A stretch of DNA of 64,000 nucleotides, taken from positions 1-64,000 of the forward strand of contig NZ_JAGRQH010000008.1 in the NCBI RefSeq assembly GCF_018122595.1, written 5' to 3'. How positions within the stretch are numbered: position 1 is the stretch's first letter; every line of letters starts with the position of its first letter. Positions 54,477 to 62,596 of this stretch are shown here, one piece after another. The notes below the pieces were generated by a model. It did not search any database, had not been told where the DNA came from, and was given only the letters and a program-made list of their open reading frames with translations. This stretch comes from Neokomagataea anthophila (GTDB lineage: Bacteria; Pseudomonadota; Alphaproteobacteria; Acetobacterales; Acetobacteraceae). The position numbers and the translations under genes are program-made.

Positions 54477-56756
54477 GTGTTTGATGTTAAAGAAAAAATT
54501 GCTCATATTCTGCACAATAGACGTAGTGAACTCCCTGAAATTGAACGGCAAATTTTACGATGGGAAAATCTGAAGCAGCAACTCTCTGGTTTGGATAGTT
54601 CTATTACAACATTGTGTCAGCAAGAAGCTTCAGGAAGTCCTCCGTTGGAGGCATTGAAAACCTTACGTTTTAGTCCTTTGTATGAAGATATTTCTACTAC
54701 TCTAGCGAGCCTTAACTTACTGAAAGCACGTTTTAGTCGTTCTACATTAAATATAGGTGTTAGTGGTAGGGCGCGTGTTGGTAAAAGTACGTTATTGCAA
54801 TCAATTGCAGGTTTGACTGACGAGCAGATCCCGACTGGAAGTGGATTGCCTGTTACTGCTGTGCGGAGCAGAATTTTTCACTCGGCACATAAACGTGCAA
54901 CGTTGATTTTGCATAGTTATGAAACATTTCGTCGTGACGTTCTACAACCTTACCATGCTGCGTTAGACTTACCTGAAGCCCCTCAAACAGTGGAACAATT
55001 TTCCAGTTATCAGTACCCGCGCACCAATTCGGAGCTTTCTGAGGCTAAACAGCAGGAATCGACAGCCATTCCTGTGCTGCGTCGGTTGAAAGAAATGCAG
55101 GCGGCACTGCCTTCTTACCGTGAGTACCTCACGGGGGCAGAAAAAATTGTCGATCTTGAAGCGCTCAGGCAGTTTGTTGCTTACCCTACAGCTGAGGCAG
55201 AGAAGCAGGCTTATCAATCTGGCCAAGCTGCAGCGCGTCCATATCTTGCTGTTAGAGATGTCCAGATTGAATGCCCCTTTCCTTATGCTCAGGTATCTCA
55301 GCTTGGTATTGTTGACTTGCCGGGTTTAGGTGAACTTGCTGCAAATGCTGAAGAACACCATCTGGAGGGCCTGCAAAACGATGTCGATCTTGTGATGCTT
55401 GTGAAGCGTCCGATTGAAGGTATGGCTTATTGGGGTAAGGAAGATGGTGCAGCAACCAATCTTCTTGATAAAGCGCGCGGATTTATTCAAGAACGGCGTG
55501 ACTTTGTTTATCTCGTTATAAACACTGGGGGAGTAGATGACGCTAAAATTGATGCCCTCCGTGGAGATATATTACGCAACGTCAATGATGGCCAAGAAAA
55601 TAAGCATTTCCGTGTTCTTGAAACAGATACGAGTGACGAAAAAAAGGTCTATGATACGGCTCTAGAGCCCGTACTTATTCATCTGGCTGAACGCTTGCCG
55701 ATTATGGATAAGCAGGTGCGTGATGGAACAATTGCTCTGTCATCCAGTATTACGCAACGGGTGCAACAGGTTCTGACGGATATCGAAACCGCGCTAACGG
55801 CTGGCAAGTCAAGTCTTATGAGTACTAGTGAACAAGAGGCACTGGACGAAAAGGTTGAATTACTACACAGAGAACTCTCTTATGAGATGCGTAAAGAAGT
55901 AGAGATATTGAAAGAGCAAGCGCGTAAAGATTTTGGTCCTGATTATCAAGATTATGCAGATTCTGTTAAGAAAGCTTATGAGAGAGCCTGCCATTGGATT
56001 GATGATGGCTTTGGTGAGGGCGCTGAAAAATGGTGTTCAGATGCTGCGATGCAATTTTCAGTTGGTCGAGGGTCTGCAGGATTTTGTGAAGAAAAGTGCA
56101 ATCATATTCGCGTTGAGGTTAGAAATATTTTTTCAGGTATTAACCAGCATTTTGACCGTGCGCTTGACAGTTTGTGGATTCTTTTGGCGGATAATCTCTT
56201 AAACAAGAAACTAGGGAATCTTTTGTCTGGTTATAAGGGGCGTGATGCCCTTGTTAAATTTGGAGAGTTAATGGCTACGGCCGACGAGCCATGTATCAAT
56301 ATTAATAAAGCGGTTAATGACCTTCTCTCCCTGCGGCTTGATTATAGTAATCATATCTATCCATCGGTGCGCCCTGTTCTGGATGGTCTAGACCATATGA
56401 TGTATGATCCAGAAACACAGCAAGATGTGCTACGATTTGGTGTGTATCGTACAGAGGAACAGACACCTATTCTTTTACAGGAAATGAGTGATCTGACGCA
56501 TAAAGTGGTTTCTCAATTGCGCAACGCGATGTTGGATAAGGCTGCTATAACCGCTCTGGCGGTGCATGCAGCGGCAGAGCAATTTGAGGATGCGCTCATA
56601 CGATCTGAGACATCTGTGAAGGAATTCCGTCGGATGGCGCGGTGCTATCGTGACGATATCTGGCCTGATCATTTTGCAGGGATTGCGGCTGCATCAGCGC
56701 GTGTGAGGGCTGTAAAAATAGCGATGAAGGCTGTGAGAGAAACGCTCGCGGCATAA
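54477..56756 (+). CDS. Dynamin-like large GTPase
   Basis: The product is 759 residues from a GTG at 54477. GAGGGA stands ten bases upstream, while the in-frame TTG at 54459 lacks a ribosome site. Residues 1-90 are helical. The GTPase core has G1 GRARVGKST (97-105), a switch-like GLPVTAVRSRIF with the threonine typical of dynamins, and G3 DLPGLGE starting at D280. The usual NKxD base motif appears replaced by VINTGGVDD near residue 348. The rest is long helices (EQEALDEKVELLHRELSYEM), like a dynamin stalk. No transmembrane helix is evident. Codons and base composition differ from the flanking cob genes. Function is unknown. Confidence 0.75.
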   Translation: MFDVKEKIAHILHNRRSELPEIERQILRWENLKQQLSGLDSSITTLCQQEASGSPPLEALKTLRFSPLYEDISTTLASLNLLKARFSRSTLNIGVSGRARVGKSTLLQSIAGLTDEQIPTGSGLPVTAVRSRIFHSAHKRATLILHSYETFRRDVLQPYHAALDLPEAPQTVEQFSSYQYPRTNSELSEAKQQESTAIPVLRRLKEMQAALPSYREYLTGAEKIVDLEALRQFVAYPTAEAEKQAYQSGQAAARPYLAVRDVQIECPFPYAQVSQLGIVDLPGLGELAANAEEHHLEGLQNDVDLVMLVKRPIEGMAYWGKEDGAATNLLDKARGFIQERRDFVYLVINTGGVDDAKIDALRGDILRNVNDGQENKHFRVLETDTSDEKKVYDTALEPVLIHLAERLPIMDKQVRDGTIALSSSITQRVQQVLTDIETALTAGKSSLMSTSEQEALDEKVELLHRELSYEMRKEVEILKEQARKDFGPDYQDYADSVKKAYERACHWIDDGFGEGAEKWCSDAAMQFSVGRGSAGFCEEKCNHIRVEVRNIFSGINQHFDRALDSLWILLADNLLNKKLGNLLSGYKGRDALVKFGELMATADEPCININKAVNDLLSLRLDYSNHIYPSVRPVLDGLDHMMYDPETQQDVLRFGVYRTEEQTPILLQEMSDLTHKVVSQLRNAMLDKAAITALAVHAAAEQFEDALIRSETSVKEFRRMARCYRDDIWPDHFAGIAAASARVRAVKIAMKAVRETLAA

Positions 56757-56841
56757 CAATGTTGGACACGCTTGTTTGTTAATGAGCGTGTTCGTAAAAT
56801 TTTCTTATAATACTCAGCGTAAAACTAGCTAGGAACAAGAG
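56757..56841 (+). promoter_or_regulatory. Spacer with hairpin and possible promoter inside the GTPase block
   Basis: ACACGCT and AGCGTGT make a seven-base stem within 56766-56791, followed by a TATAAT at 56806-56811 without a good -35. It could be an internal promoter for the second and third genes, or an attenuator. Confidence 0.3.
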
Positions 56842-58008
56842 ATGAGTAACCCGGTATTAGATTTTAAAGTTTCTATTGTTGCCCCTAGTCGTATTGGGAA
56901 AACATCTTTGGTTTCGGCTATATTGCAGGATACGGAGAAACTTCTGCGTGGTACGCCTCTGAATATTAGAGCAAAGGATTCAGCAACAGGGAGTCGTCTT
57001 AATCAGCATAAAAATCAATTGAGTGGCGCGCTTCGTGTAAGTAAATATTTTAATGGCGGTACTGTGAGTGGCACTCAAGCGCCATTTGAATTTAATCTTT
57101 TACTTTCCGGCGCGGAGCCGGGCACTCAGGATCTGAACATTAAATTGCTTGACTTTCCGGGAGGATGGCTTCCGGCTCTTCAGTATAATGAAGGGACAAA
57201 AGAACAACGAGAGTGTGCTGCTTTTGTAAAGGATTCTACGGTACTTTTACTGGCTGTTGATGCCAGTATGATTATGGAATCAACAGGGAATGAAGAAAAA
57301 CAAGCCATTGATGGTGTTTTAAAAATTTCTGAAACGGATCAAATTGTTAAAGAGTGGGCGAAGGCACATAATAATATGCCAACGTCTATTTTGATATGTC
57401 CTGTAAAGTGTGAAAGCTATTTTTCAGATAATGGTGGTGACCAAGATCGTTCTGCTGAATTGTACGCAAAAGTTAAAGAAGTATATCAAGGTATTATAGA
57501 GACGGCCTTTGAGGAAACGAACGGTAACGCTACTATATTATATATTCCGGTTGATACAATTGGGTTTGTAGAAGTTAAAAGGGCACAATGGTCAGGTTTA
57601 GATACGGAAGATCCAATATTTAAAGCTGAATTCATGCGTAGAGGCACGCCAGATCAAAGAGCGAGAACGGATGGAAAGTTAAGCATAATGGGGGCTGGAG
57701 ACGTTCTGTTGGCTGTGGCTCGGCAAATGTTTTATTATCACCAGAAGCAACAATTAAATCGTCAAGATACGCTTGCAGATAGAGCCCAGAGAGCCGAAGA
57801 TAAGGCCAAGGATAAAGACTTTTTCCAGCATATTTATAGTTTGTTTGGTGGTACAACAGATAATGAGAAGAAGGCTCAAGAAGCGTATCAAAAATTAGGA
57901 GAAGCCCTCGGTGAGACCAGAAGTACAGAGGGTTTGATTGAAATTTTAGCGAATGTTGATTTTGGGAAGCGTGTTAAAGTGTGTGTGAATCATGAGGGCG
58001 TGCTATGA
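56842..58008 (+). CDS. Second P-loop GTPase-like protein of the block
   Basis: A 388-residue protein with an atypical G1, APSRIGKTS (residues 14-22), a G3-like LLDFPGGW (D104 to G108), and CPVKCE at 186-191 in place of a standard TKxD. A predicted helical, charged stretch (QLNRQDTLADRAQRAEDKAK) lies near residue 315. It looks like a TRAFAC-type GTPase of the small group found in bacterial conflict gene clusters, but the exact family needs a profile search. Its stop overlaps the next start (ATGA), so the two are coupled. The gene is low in G+C: 22 of 60 bases in 57241-57300, by hand count. Confidence 0.7.
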   Translation: MSNPVLDFKVSIVAPSRIGKTSLVSAILQDTEKLLRGTPLNIRAKDSATGSRLNQHKNQLSGALRVSKYFNGGTVSGTQAPFEFNLLLSGAEPGTQDLNIKLLDFPGGWLPALQYNEGTKEQRECAAFVKDSTVLLLAVDASMIMESTGNEEKQAIDGVLKISETDQIVKEWAKAHNNMPTSILICPVKCESYFSDNGGDQDRSAELYAKVKEVYQGIIETAFEETNGNATILYIPVDTIGFVEVKRAQWSGLDTEDPIFKAEFMRRGTPDQRARTDGKLSIMGAGDVLLAVARQMFYYHQKQQLNRQDTLADRAQRAEDKAKDKDFFQHIYSLFGGTTDNEKKAQEAYQKLGEALGETRSTEGLIEILANVDFGKRVKVCVNHEGVL

Positions 58009-58865
58009 AGATCTGGCTTCAAACTCGTAGTGAAACACAGGATTATAAGTTCCTTGAGCAGGAGCCGCCGGAGTATTGGTGGGGTATCAAGCTCTATAAG
58101 GATTCTACGTCCTTTGAGGCTCCGACGTTAATTCTTGAACGTTTGGGCGATGATCAGTGGCGCTGTTTTATCAGCGCTATTCCGTCTGCGCGGAAGGATC
58201 GTGTTGATACGGCAATTCGATATACTTTAGTTCTTGAAGGTAGCATTTCTTCTGATGAGGATATGTTATTTAAAGTTCTTGGTCATGTGCTTGCTGTTTT
58301 CGCGAAGTATCCCGCTTCAGAAGTAAATCCACTTACAAAACTTCTGGATGACACGATCGGTAATGGTATTGATCAGTGGTTCGGTGGTGCACCAGTAGAC
58401 GATACAGGGTCTGTGGAGAATTTATTGATTGAGGCGCTGCGAGGCTTGGATGATGTTTTTGCGCCCAATGGAGTGGTTGATAAAGGAGGGTCTTTACCAA
58501 GTAAATCAAAGGTATTGAGTGCATTAAAGGATGTTTTGAATTCTGGACATGATGTTCATAAACCATCATTGGCTGCATTATTTAACTTTATTGGTACAGA
58601 TAAAGACAACGAAACCATACAAAATATAGAATATGAACTCCGTGAAACGGATCATAAGGGCATCCTGATTATTGGGAGTCCGGTTGCGGGTGGTGATATA
58701 AGCGATTTTTTTATTGTGACGCCTCGGCAGAATCCCGTGAAGAACGTCGCCAGCGAGGAGAAAGAGCAGAGCAGGGCATTGTGGATACTGGGGTGTGTAG
58801 CACTGATAGCGTTAATAGTAGCTCTGGTGATCGCGTTGATGGGAACGGGGGCACAAGGTCAATGA
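58005..58865 (+). CDS. Membrane-anchored partner protein of the GTPase block
   Basis: This 286-residue protein is not recognised. It begins MKIWLQTRSETQDYKFLEQE. A globular N-terminal part with WWGIKLYKD is followed by a helical middle, and a single C-terminal membrane helix lies at about residues 258-279 (ALWILGCVALIALIVALVIAL) with a six- to seven-residue tail. That is a tail-anchored layout, with the bulk in the cytosol. It is coupled by ATGA overlaps to the genes on both sides. It could recruit the two GTPases to the membrane, which is inference. Confidence 0.7.
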   Translation: MKIWLQTRSETQDYKFLEQEPPEYWWGIKLYKDSTSFEAPTLILERLGDDQWRCFISAIPSARKDRVDTAIRYTLVLEGSISSDEDMLFKVLGHVLAVFAKYPASEVNPLTKLLDDTIGNGIDQWFGGAPVDDTGSVENLLIEALRGLDDVFAPNGVVDKGGSLPSKSKVLSALKDVLNSGHDVHKPSLAALFNFIGTDKDNETIQNIEYELRETDHKGILIIGSPVAGGDISDFFIVTPRQNPVKNVASEEKEQSRALWILGCVALIALIVALVIALMGTGAQGQ

Positions 58866-58978
58866 GGGGGAGGGTTCAGAAGCTTGGCAGAGCTGTTTTG
58901 AAAGGGGTCAGCGAGGCGCAGAGTTTGTGGCCAGAGCGGTTCGGGGGGAAGATGATCTCAGAGGAGAATAAATCTTAA
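58862..58978 (+). CDS. 38-residue small protein, coupled to the anchor gene
   Basis: An ATG overlapping the previous stop (ATGA) opens a frame of 38 codons, MRGRVQKLGRAVLKGVSEAQ followed by a short hydrophilic tail, ending TAA just before the terminator. The N-terminus is basic and amphipathic. It may be a genuine small partner or the stump of a longer lost gene. Confidence 0.5.
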   Translation: MRGRVQKLGRAVLKGVSEAQSLWPERFGGKMISEENKS

Positions 58979-58995
58979 TAAGGTATTCTTATTTA

Positions 58996-59027
58996 TTCCA
59001 AGCCGAATTTTTATAATCGGCTTGGAA
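58996..59027. terminator. Terminator closing the GTPase block
   Basis: TTCCAAGCCGA (58996-59006) and TCGGCTTGGAA (59017-59027) form a perfect 11-base stem with a ten-base AT loop. It lies between the small ORF and the convergent cobK stop, with AT-rich flanks on both sides. Confidence 0.8.
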
Positions 59028-59056
59028 TATTGCGTTTTAATTTAAAAAACGAGGCC

Positions 59057-59791
59057 TTAAAGAGTTTCAAGCCAAAGACGCGCGGCTTCTGGCGTTGCTA
59101 CATAGGTGAGTGATGGTCGCTCTGGGCGTTGGACCATGATGACAGGGATGTTGAGGTGGCGTGCAGCCGTGAGTTTGGCAGCGGTGGACGCTGATCCTGC
59201 GTTTTTGGTGATGAGGATGTCTATCTTGTGAGAGGACATCAGAGCATGTTCGCTTTCGATGGAGAAAGGCGGGCGGCTGATGAGTAAGGTATGGTTTTGT
59301 GGACATTCATCGATGTGTGGCGGGTCAATGCTGCGGATGATGTAATGGTGTGTTGTATCGGTACGGAAGGCGCTTAAATCCTTGCGCCCTGTGGTGAGGA
59401 ACACGCGTTTTGGTGTGCTGCCGAGAAGTTGGGCAGCGTGGTTGAGGGTTTTTGCGTTGATCCAGTGGTCTCCCGGTTGGAGGGACCACGCGGGGCGTTC
59501 TAGACGGAGTAAAGGCAGAGAGAGAGCGGCGCAGGCAGCGGCAGCGTTATGGCCCATTTGTGCTGCGAAGGGGTGTGTGGCATCCACAACCGCATGGATG
59601 TTTTCTATGTACAAATAGTGTTTCAGGCCGTTAATCCCCCCGAACCCGCCAGTGCGAATGGTGCATTGGGGCAGGATGGGATGGCTGGTAACGCCAGCCA
59701 GAGAAAAGATAGGCGTTATTTTCGGGTGGGTGTTCAGAAGGGTTGCGAGTTCACGCGCTTCTGTGGTGCCGCCGAGGATCAAAACGTTCAT
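59057..59791 (-). CDS. cobK: Precorrin-6A reductase
   Basis: The 244-residue protein has the N-terminal LILGGTTEARELATLL and VVDATHPFAAQM of CobK. Later blocks include VFLTTGRKDLSAF and TKNAGSASTAAKLTAARHLNIPVIMVQRP. It reduces precorrin-6A with NADPH. It is on the minus strand, so it converges with the GTPase block and is divergent from cobL, which starts 32 bases away. Confidence 0.93.
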   Translation of the reverse strand: MNVLILGGTTEARELATLLNTHPKITPIFSLAGVTSHPILPQCTIRTGGFGGINGLKHYLYIENIHAVVDATHPFAAQMGHNAAAACAALSLPLLRLERPAWSLQPGDHWINAKTLNHAAQLLGSTPKRVFLTTGRKDLSAFRTDTTHHYIIRSIDPPHIDECPQNHTLLISRPPFSIESEHALMSSHKIDILITKNAGSASTAAKLTAARHLNIPVIMVQRPERPSLTYVATPEAARLWLETL

Positions 59792-59823
59792 TATAACGGC
59801 TCCTTAAGACGTGAGAGGGCAGC

Positions 59824-61044
59824 ATGACCCAGTGGTTAAGTGTTATCGGCATAGGTGAAGACGGTGTCGAGGGGCTTTCGGGGGTGGCGCGGGCTGCTTT
59901 GGCGCAGGCTGAGGTGATTTTTGGTGGTGAGCGGCATTTGTCATTAGCGGCCTCTATGTTGAAGGGGCGTGCGGAACCATGGGGCACGCCATTTTCCGCC
60001 GGAGTTGCGCGTGTTTTGGAGGCCCGTGGGCAGCGTGTTGTTGTTTTGGCTTCCGGTGATCCGTTTTTTTATGGGGTAGGCTCCGTTTTGGCGCGGCAGG
60101 TGCCGTATGGAGAAATGGCGTGTTTCCCGGCGGTATCGTCTGTTTCTTTAGCGTGTTCTCTGTTGGGTTGGGCCGTGCAGGAGGCGCGGGTTGTTTCCTT
60201 GTGCGGGCGGCCTTTGACGACGATACGCCCACATTTGCAGCCAGGTGCAAAGCTGCTGGTGTTGTCGGCTGATGGCACAACGCCGCAGCGTTTGGCCAAG
60301 TGGTTGGCGGGGCATGGGTTCGGTTTATCGCCTATGAGTGTGTTGGAGCGTTTGGGTAGTGAAGCGGAATGTGTGCATGAAGGGTTTGCGGCGTCAGAGT
60401 GGGGTGATGTTGAGGCGTTGAATCTCATTGCGCTGGAGGTCGTTGCTGATGCGGGGGCGCAGATTATGTCGCTGTCATCGGGTCTAGAGGATGCGTTGTT
60501 TGAGCATGATGGGCAGATGACGAAGCGTGAAATTCGGGCTGTGACGTTGTCGACTTTGGCTCCGCGTGCGGGGGAGACGCTTCTGGATGTTGGGGCCGGT
60601 TCTGGTTCTATCGCCATTGAGTGGTTGTTGAGGCATCCGGCGAATAAAGCGATTGCCGTTGAGCGTAGTGCAGAACGTGCAGAGCGAATTATCCGTAATG
60701 CTCAAGCTCTCGGTGTGCCACGCCTTGAAGTGGTGGTTGGGGAGATGCCGGAGAGTGCTCTGGCGTTATCGGTGCGGCCTGATGTTGTGTTTGTCGGCGG
60801 TGGTCTGGCTGCGGAAGGTATGTTCCCGGCTGTGCGTGCGTTGGTCCGGCCGGGTGGGCGTATTGTGGCCAATTCTGTGACGCTGGAAGGCGAGCAAGTA
60901 TTGGGCGCGGAATATGCCCAGCATGGCGGCATGTTGACGCGTATTGGTGTTGAGCGTTTGGACACGGTGGGTAGTTTGCATGCGTTCCGACCCGCGATGC
61001 GGGTGACGCAATATGTGGTGACAGTGCCGGATGGTGTGCCGTGA
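59824..61044 (+). CDS. cobL: Precorrin-6Y C5,15-methyltransferase (decarboxylating)
   Basis: A 406-residue fusion of the two halves that are separate CbiE and CbiT in anaerobic species. Residues 1-200 are the tetrapyrrole methylase (SVIGIGEDGVEGLSG, LASGDPFFYGVGSVLA), and residues 230-406 are the Rossmann methyltransferase (ETLLDVGAGSGSIAIEWLL). It methylates C5 and C15 and removes the acetate carboxyl. Its stop overlaps cobE. Confidence 0.94.
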   Translation: MTQWLSVIGIGEDGVEGLSGVARAALAQAEVIFGGERHLSLAASMLKGRAEPWGTPFSAGVARVLEARGQRVVVLASGDPFFYGVGSVLARQVPYGEMACFPAVSSVSLACSLLGWAVQEARVVSLCGRPLTTIRPHLQPGAKLLVLSADGTTPQRLAKWLAGHGFGLSPMSVLERLGSEAECVHEGFAASEWGDVEALNLIALEVVADAGAQIMSLSSGLEDALFEHDGQMTKREIRAVTLSTLAPRAGETLLDVGAGSGSIAIEWLLRHPANKAIAVERSAERAERIIRNAQALGVPRLEVVVGEMPESALALSVRPDVVFVGGGLAAEGMFPAVRALVRPGGRIVANSVTLEGEQVLGAEYAQHGGMLTRIGVERLDTVGSLHAFRPAMRVTQYVVTVPDGVP

Positions 61045-61418
61045 AAGAGGGGCATTATGTTGCGGGGCTCGGAGCGCGGCCGGGTGTAGGAGCAGATGAT
61101 ATTGTTGCTTTACTGCGCGCTGTTCTGCCAGCTGGTGTGAGCCGTTTGGCGGTTCCTGTGTTTCGATTAGGTGAGATTGGTATTCTACACGCTGCCGAGG
61201 CATTGGGGCTGGAAATTGCATGGATTGCGGCGGAGGCTTTGGCAGAGCGGCAGAAGGATTGTATGAGCCATTCTGCACGCGCGCAGGCGGCGGTGGGGTT
61301 TTCGTCTGTCGCTGAGGGGTGTGCCTTGGTTGGTGCGGGTGTGGGTAGTACGATTGTGGTGCCAAAGCAGGTTGGGCGGAATGTGACCTGTGCGGTGGCG
61401 GTGAGTGGTGGAGATTAG
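61041..61418 (+). CDS. cobE: CobE (CbiG C-terminal domain) cobalamin biosynthesis protein
   Basis: A 125-residue protein similar to the C-terminal domain of CbiG, beginning YVAGLGARPGVGADDIV and ending TCAVAVSGGD. It fits CobE, which is needed in the aerobic pathway but has a poorly defined role. Its GTG start overlaps the cobL stop by four bases (GTGA), and cobM follows after three bases. Confidence 0.88.
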   Translation: MKEGHYVAGLGARPGVGADDIVALLRAVLPAGVSRLAVPVFRLGEIGILHAAEALGLEIAWIAAEALAERQKDCMSHSARAQAAVGFSSVAEGCALVGAGVGSTIVVPKQVGRNVTCAVAVSGGD

Positions 61419-61421
61419 AGT

Positions 61422-62180
61422 ATGACGGTGCATTTTATTGGTGCGGGGCCGGGTGCTGCGGATTTATTGACGTTGCGTGGACGGGACTTATTGGCGGCTT
61501 CCCCAGTGTGTTTATATGCGGGCTCTATTGTGCCGAAAGCGATGTTAGAGCATTGCCCGGATGGTGCACGATTGGTTGATACCGCGCCGTTATCGTTGGA
61601 CGATATTGAAGAAGAATACCGTAAGGCGCATGAAGCGGGTGAGGATGTTGCGCGGCTACATTCGGGGGATTTGTCCGTTTATAGCGCTGTGGCGGAGCAG
61701 ATACGGCGTTTAGACCGGCTAGGTATTCCTTGGACGATGACACCGGGTGTTCCGGCTTTTGCGGCGGCGGCCTCGGTTTTGGGGCGTGAACTAACAGTGC
61801 CGGGCGTTGCGCAAACTGTGGTGCTGACGCGAGTGAGTGGACGTGCCTCCGCTATGCCTGCGGGTGAACAGTTAGCTTCTTATGCAGCAACGGGGGCGAC
61901 CTTGGCACTGCATCTGGCTATTCATGCCGCAGAGCAGATCGTTGAGACATTGCTCCCATTTTATGGTGCGGATTGCCCTGTTGCTGTGGTGGCAAGGGCG
62001 ACGTGGCCGGATGAGCTATGTTTGAAGGCGACGCTGGGTACGCTGCTTGATGCCTTGGTTGCGAACCCGATTGAACGCACGGCTTTAGTGATGGTTGGTC
62101 CGGCTTTGGGGGTAGAGGATTTTCGGGAGAGTGCGTTGTATGATCCCGAGTATCAGCGTAGGTTTCGGGGGCGGGAGTGA
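61422..62180 (+). CDS. cobM: Precorrin-4 C11-methyltransferase
   Basis: The 252-residue methylase begins [22 protein letters not shown] and contains [16 protein letters not shown] and [15 protein letters not shown], which are CobM/CbiF signatures. It methylates C11. It is the third gene of the cobL-cobE-cobM run. The next gene converges on it. Confidence 0.94.
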   Translation: MTVHFIGAGPGAADLLTLRGRDLLAASPVCLYAGSIVPKAMLEHCPDGARLVDTAPLSLDDIEEEYRKAHEAGEDVARLHSGDLSVYSAVAEQIRRLDRLGIPWTMTPGVPAFAAAASVLGRELTVPGVAQTVVLTRVSGRASAMPAGEQLASYAATGATLALHLAIHAAEQIVETLLPFYGADCPVAVVARATWPDELCLKATLGTLLDALVANPIERTALVMVGPALGVEDFRESALYDPEYQRRFRGRE

Positions 62181-62192
62181 TGGTCTAATCAT

Positions 62193-62570
62193 CTAATATA
62201 TTTCAGATAGACACTCATCGGGCCTCATGCCGTAACTATATTTCCATCTTTCGCCATTGTGGTACATGCGCTTGCCCTCATCGTAGAAAACGACGGTCCA
62301 GTCAGGTAATTCTTTTTTGACCTCTTGTGCAAGGGCGTAGCCCTCAGCGCAAAAGGCATACATATCAAAGAAAGGGTAATCTTCTGGGGGGTCAGTATCA
62401 TAGTTGTCGTAGTGTTTGCCCCAATCCATAAGGCGCTTTTCCAAGTCTTTACTGACAGGCAGTTCTTCAATGCAGGCACTGATTCCTTCTATATCGTATA
62501 CAGGGTCAGAGCAAGTTTCAGCCATGATTAGAACATATTTATGATCAGAGAGTACAGTTTCTTTGCTCAT
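62193..62570 (-). CDS. Unknown acidic protein inside the cob locus
   Basis: The product is 125 residues from the ATG at 62570 (CGGAG eight bases upstream). A longer frame to 62624 would overlap cbiD. Family not recognised. It is acidic, with the run DTDPPEDYPFFDMYAF, a central LPDWTVVFYDEGKRMYHNGERW, and no signal or membrane segment. The soluble alpha/beta, immunity-like appearance is only an impression. It follows cbiD on the same strand and its composition is lower in G+C than the cob genes (28 of 60 in 62281-62340, by hand count), so it may be a recent insertion. Confidence 0.6.
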   Translation of the reverse strand: MSKETVLSDHKYVLIMAETCSDPVYDIEGISACIEELPVSKDLEKRLMDWGKHYDNYDTDPPEDYPFFDMYAFCAEGYALAQEVKKELPDWTVVFYDEGKRMYHNGERWKYSYGMRPDECLSEIY

Positions 62571-62596
62571 GAAGTAGTCTCCGAGATGTTTCGATT

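Noticed and set aside
54381-59050. Integrase, transposase, tRNA or direct repeats flanking the GTPase block
   Set aside because: None seen on reading the flanks, so the insertion mechanism remains unknown and no mobile element is called.
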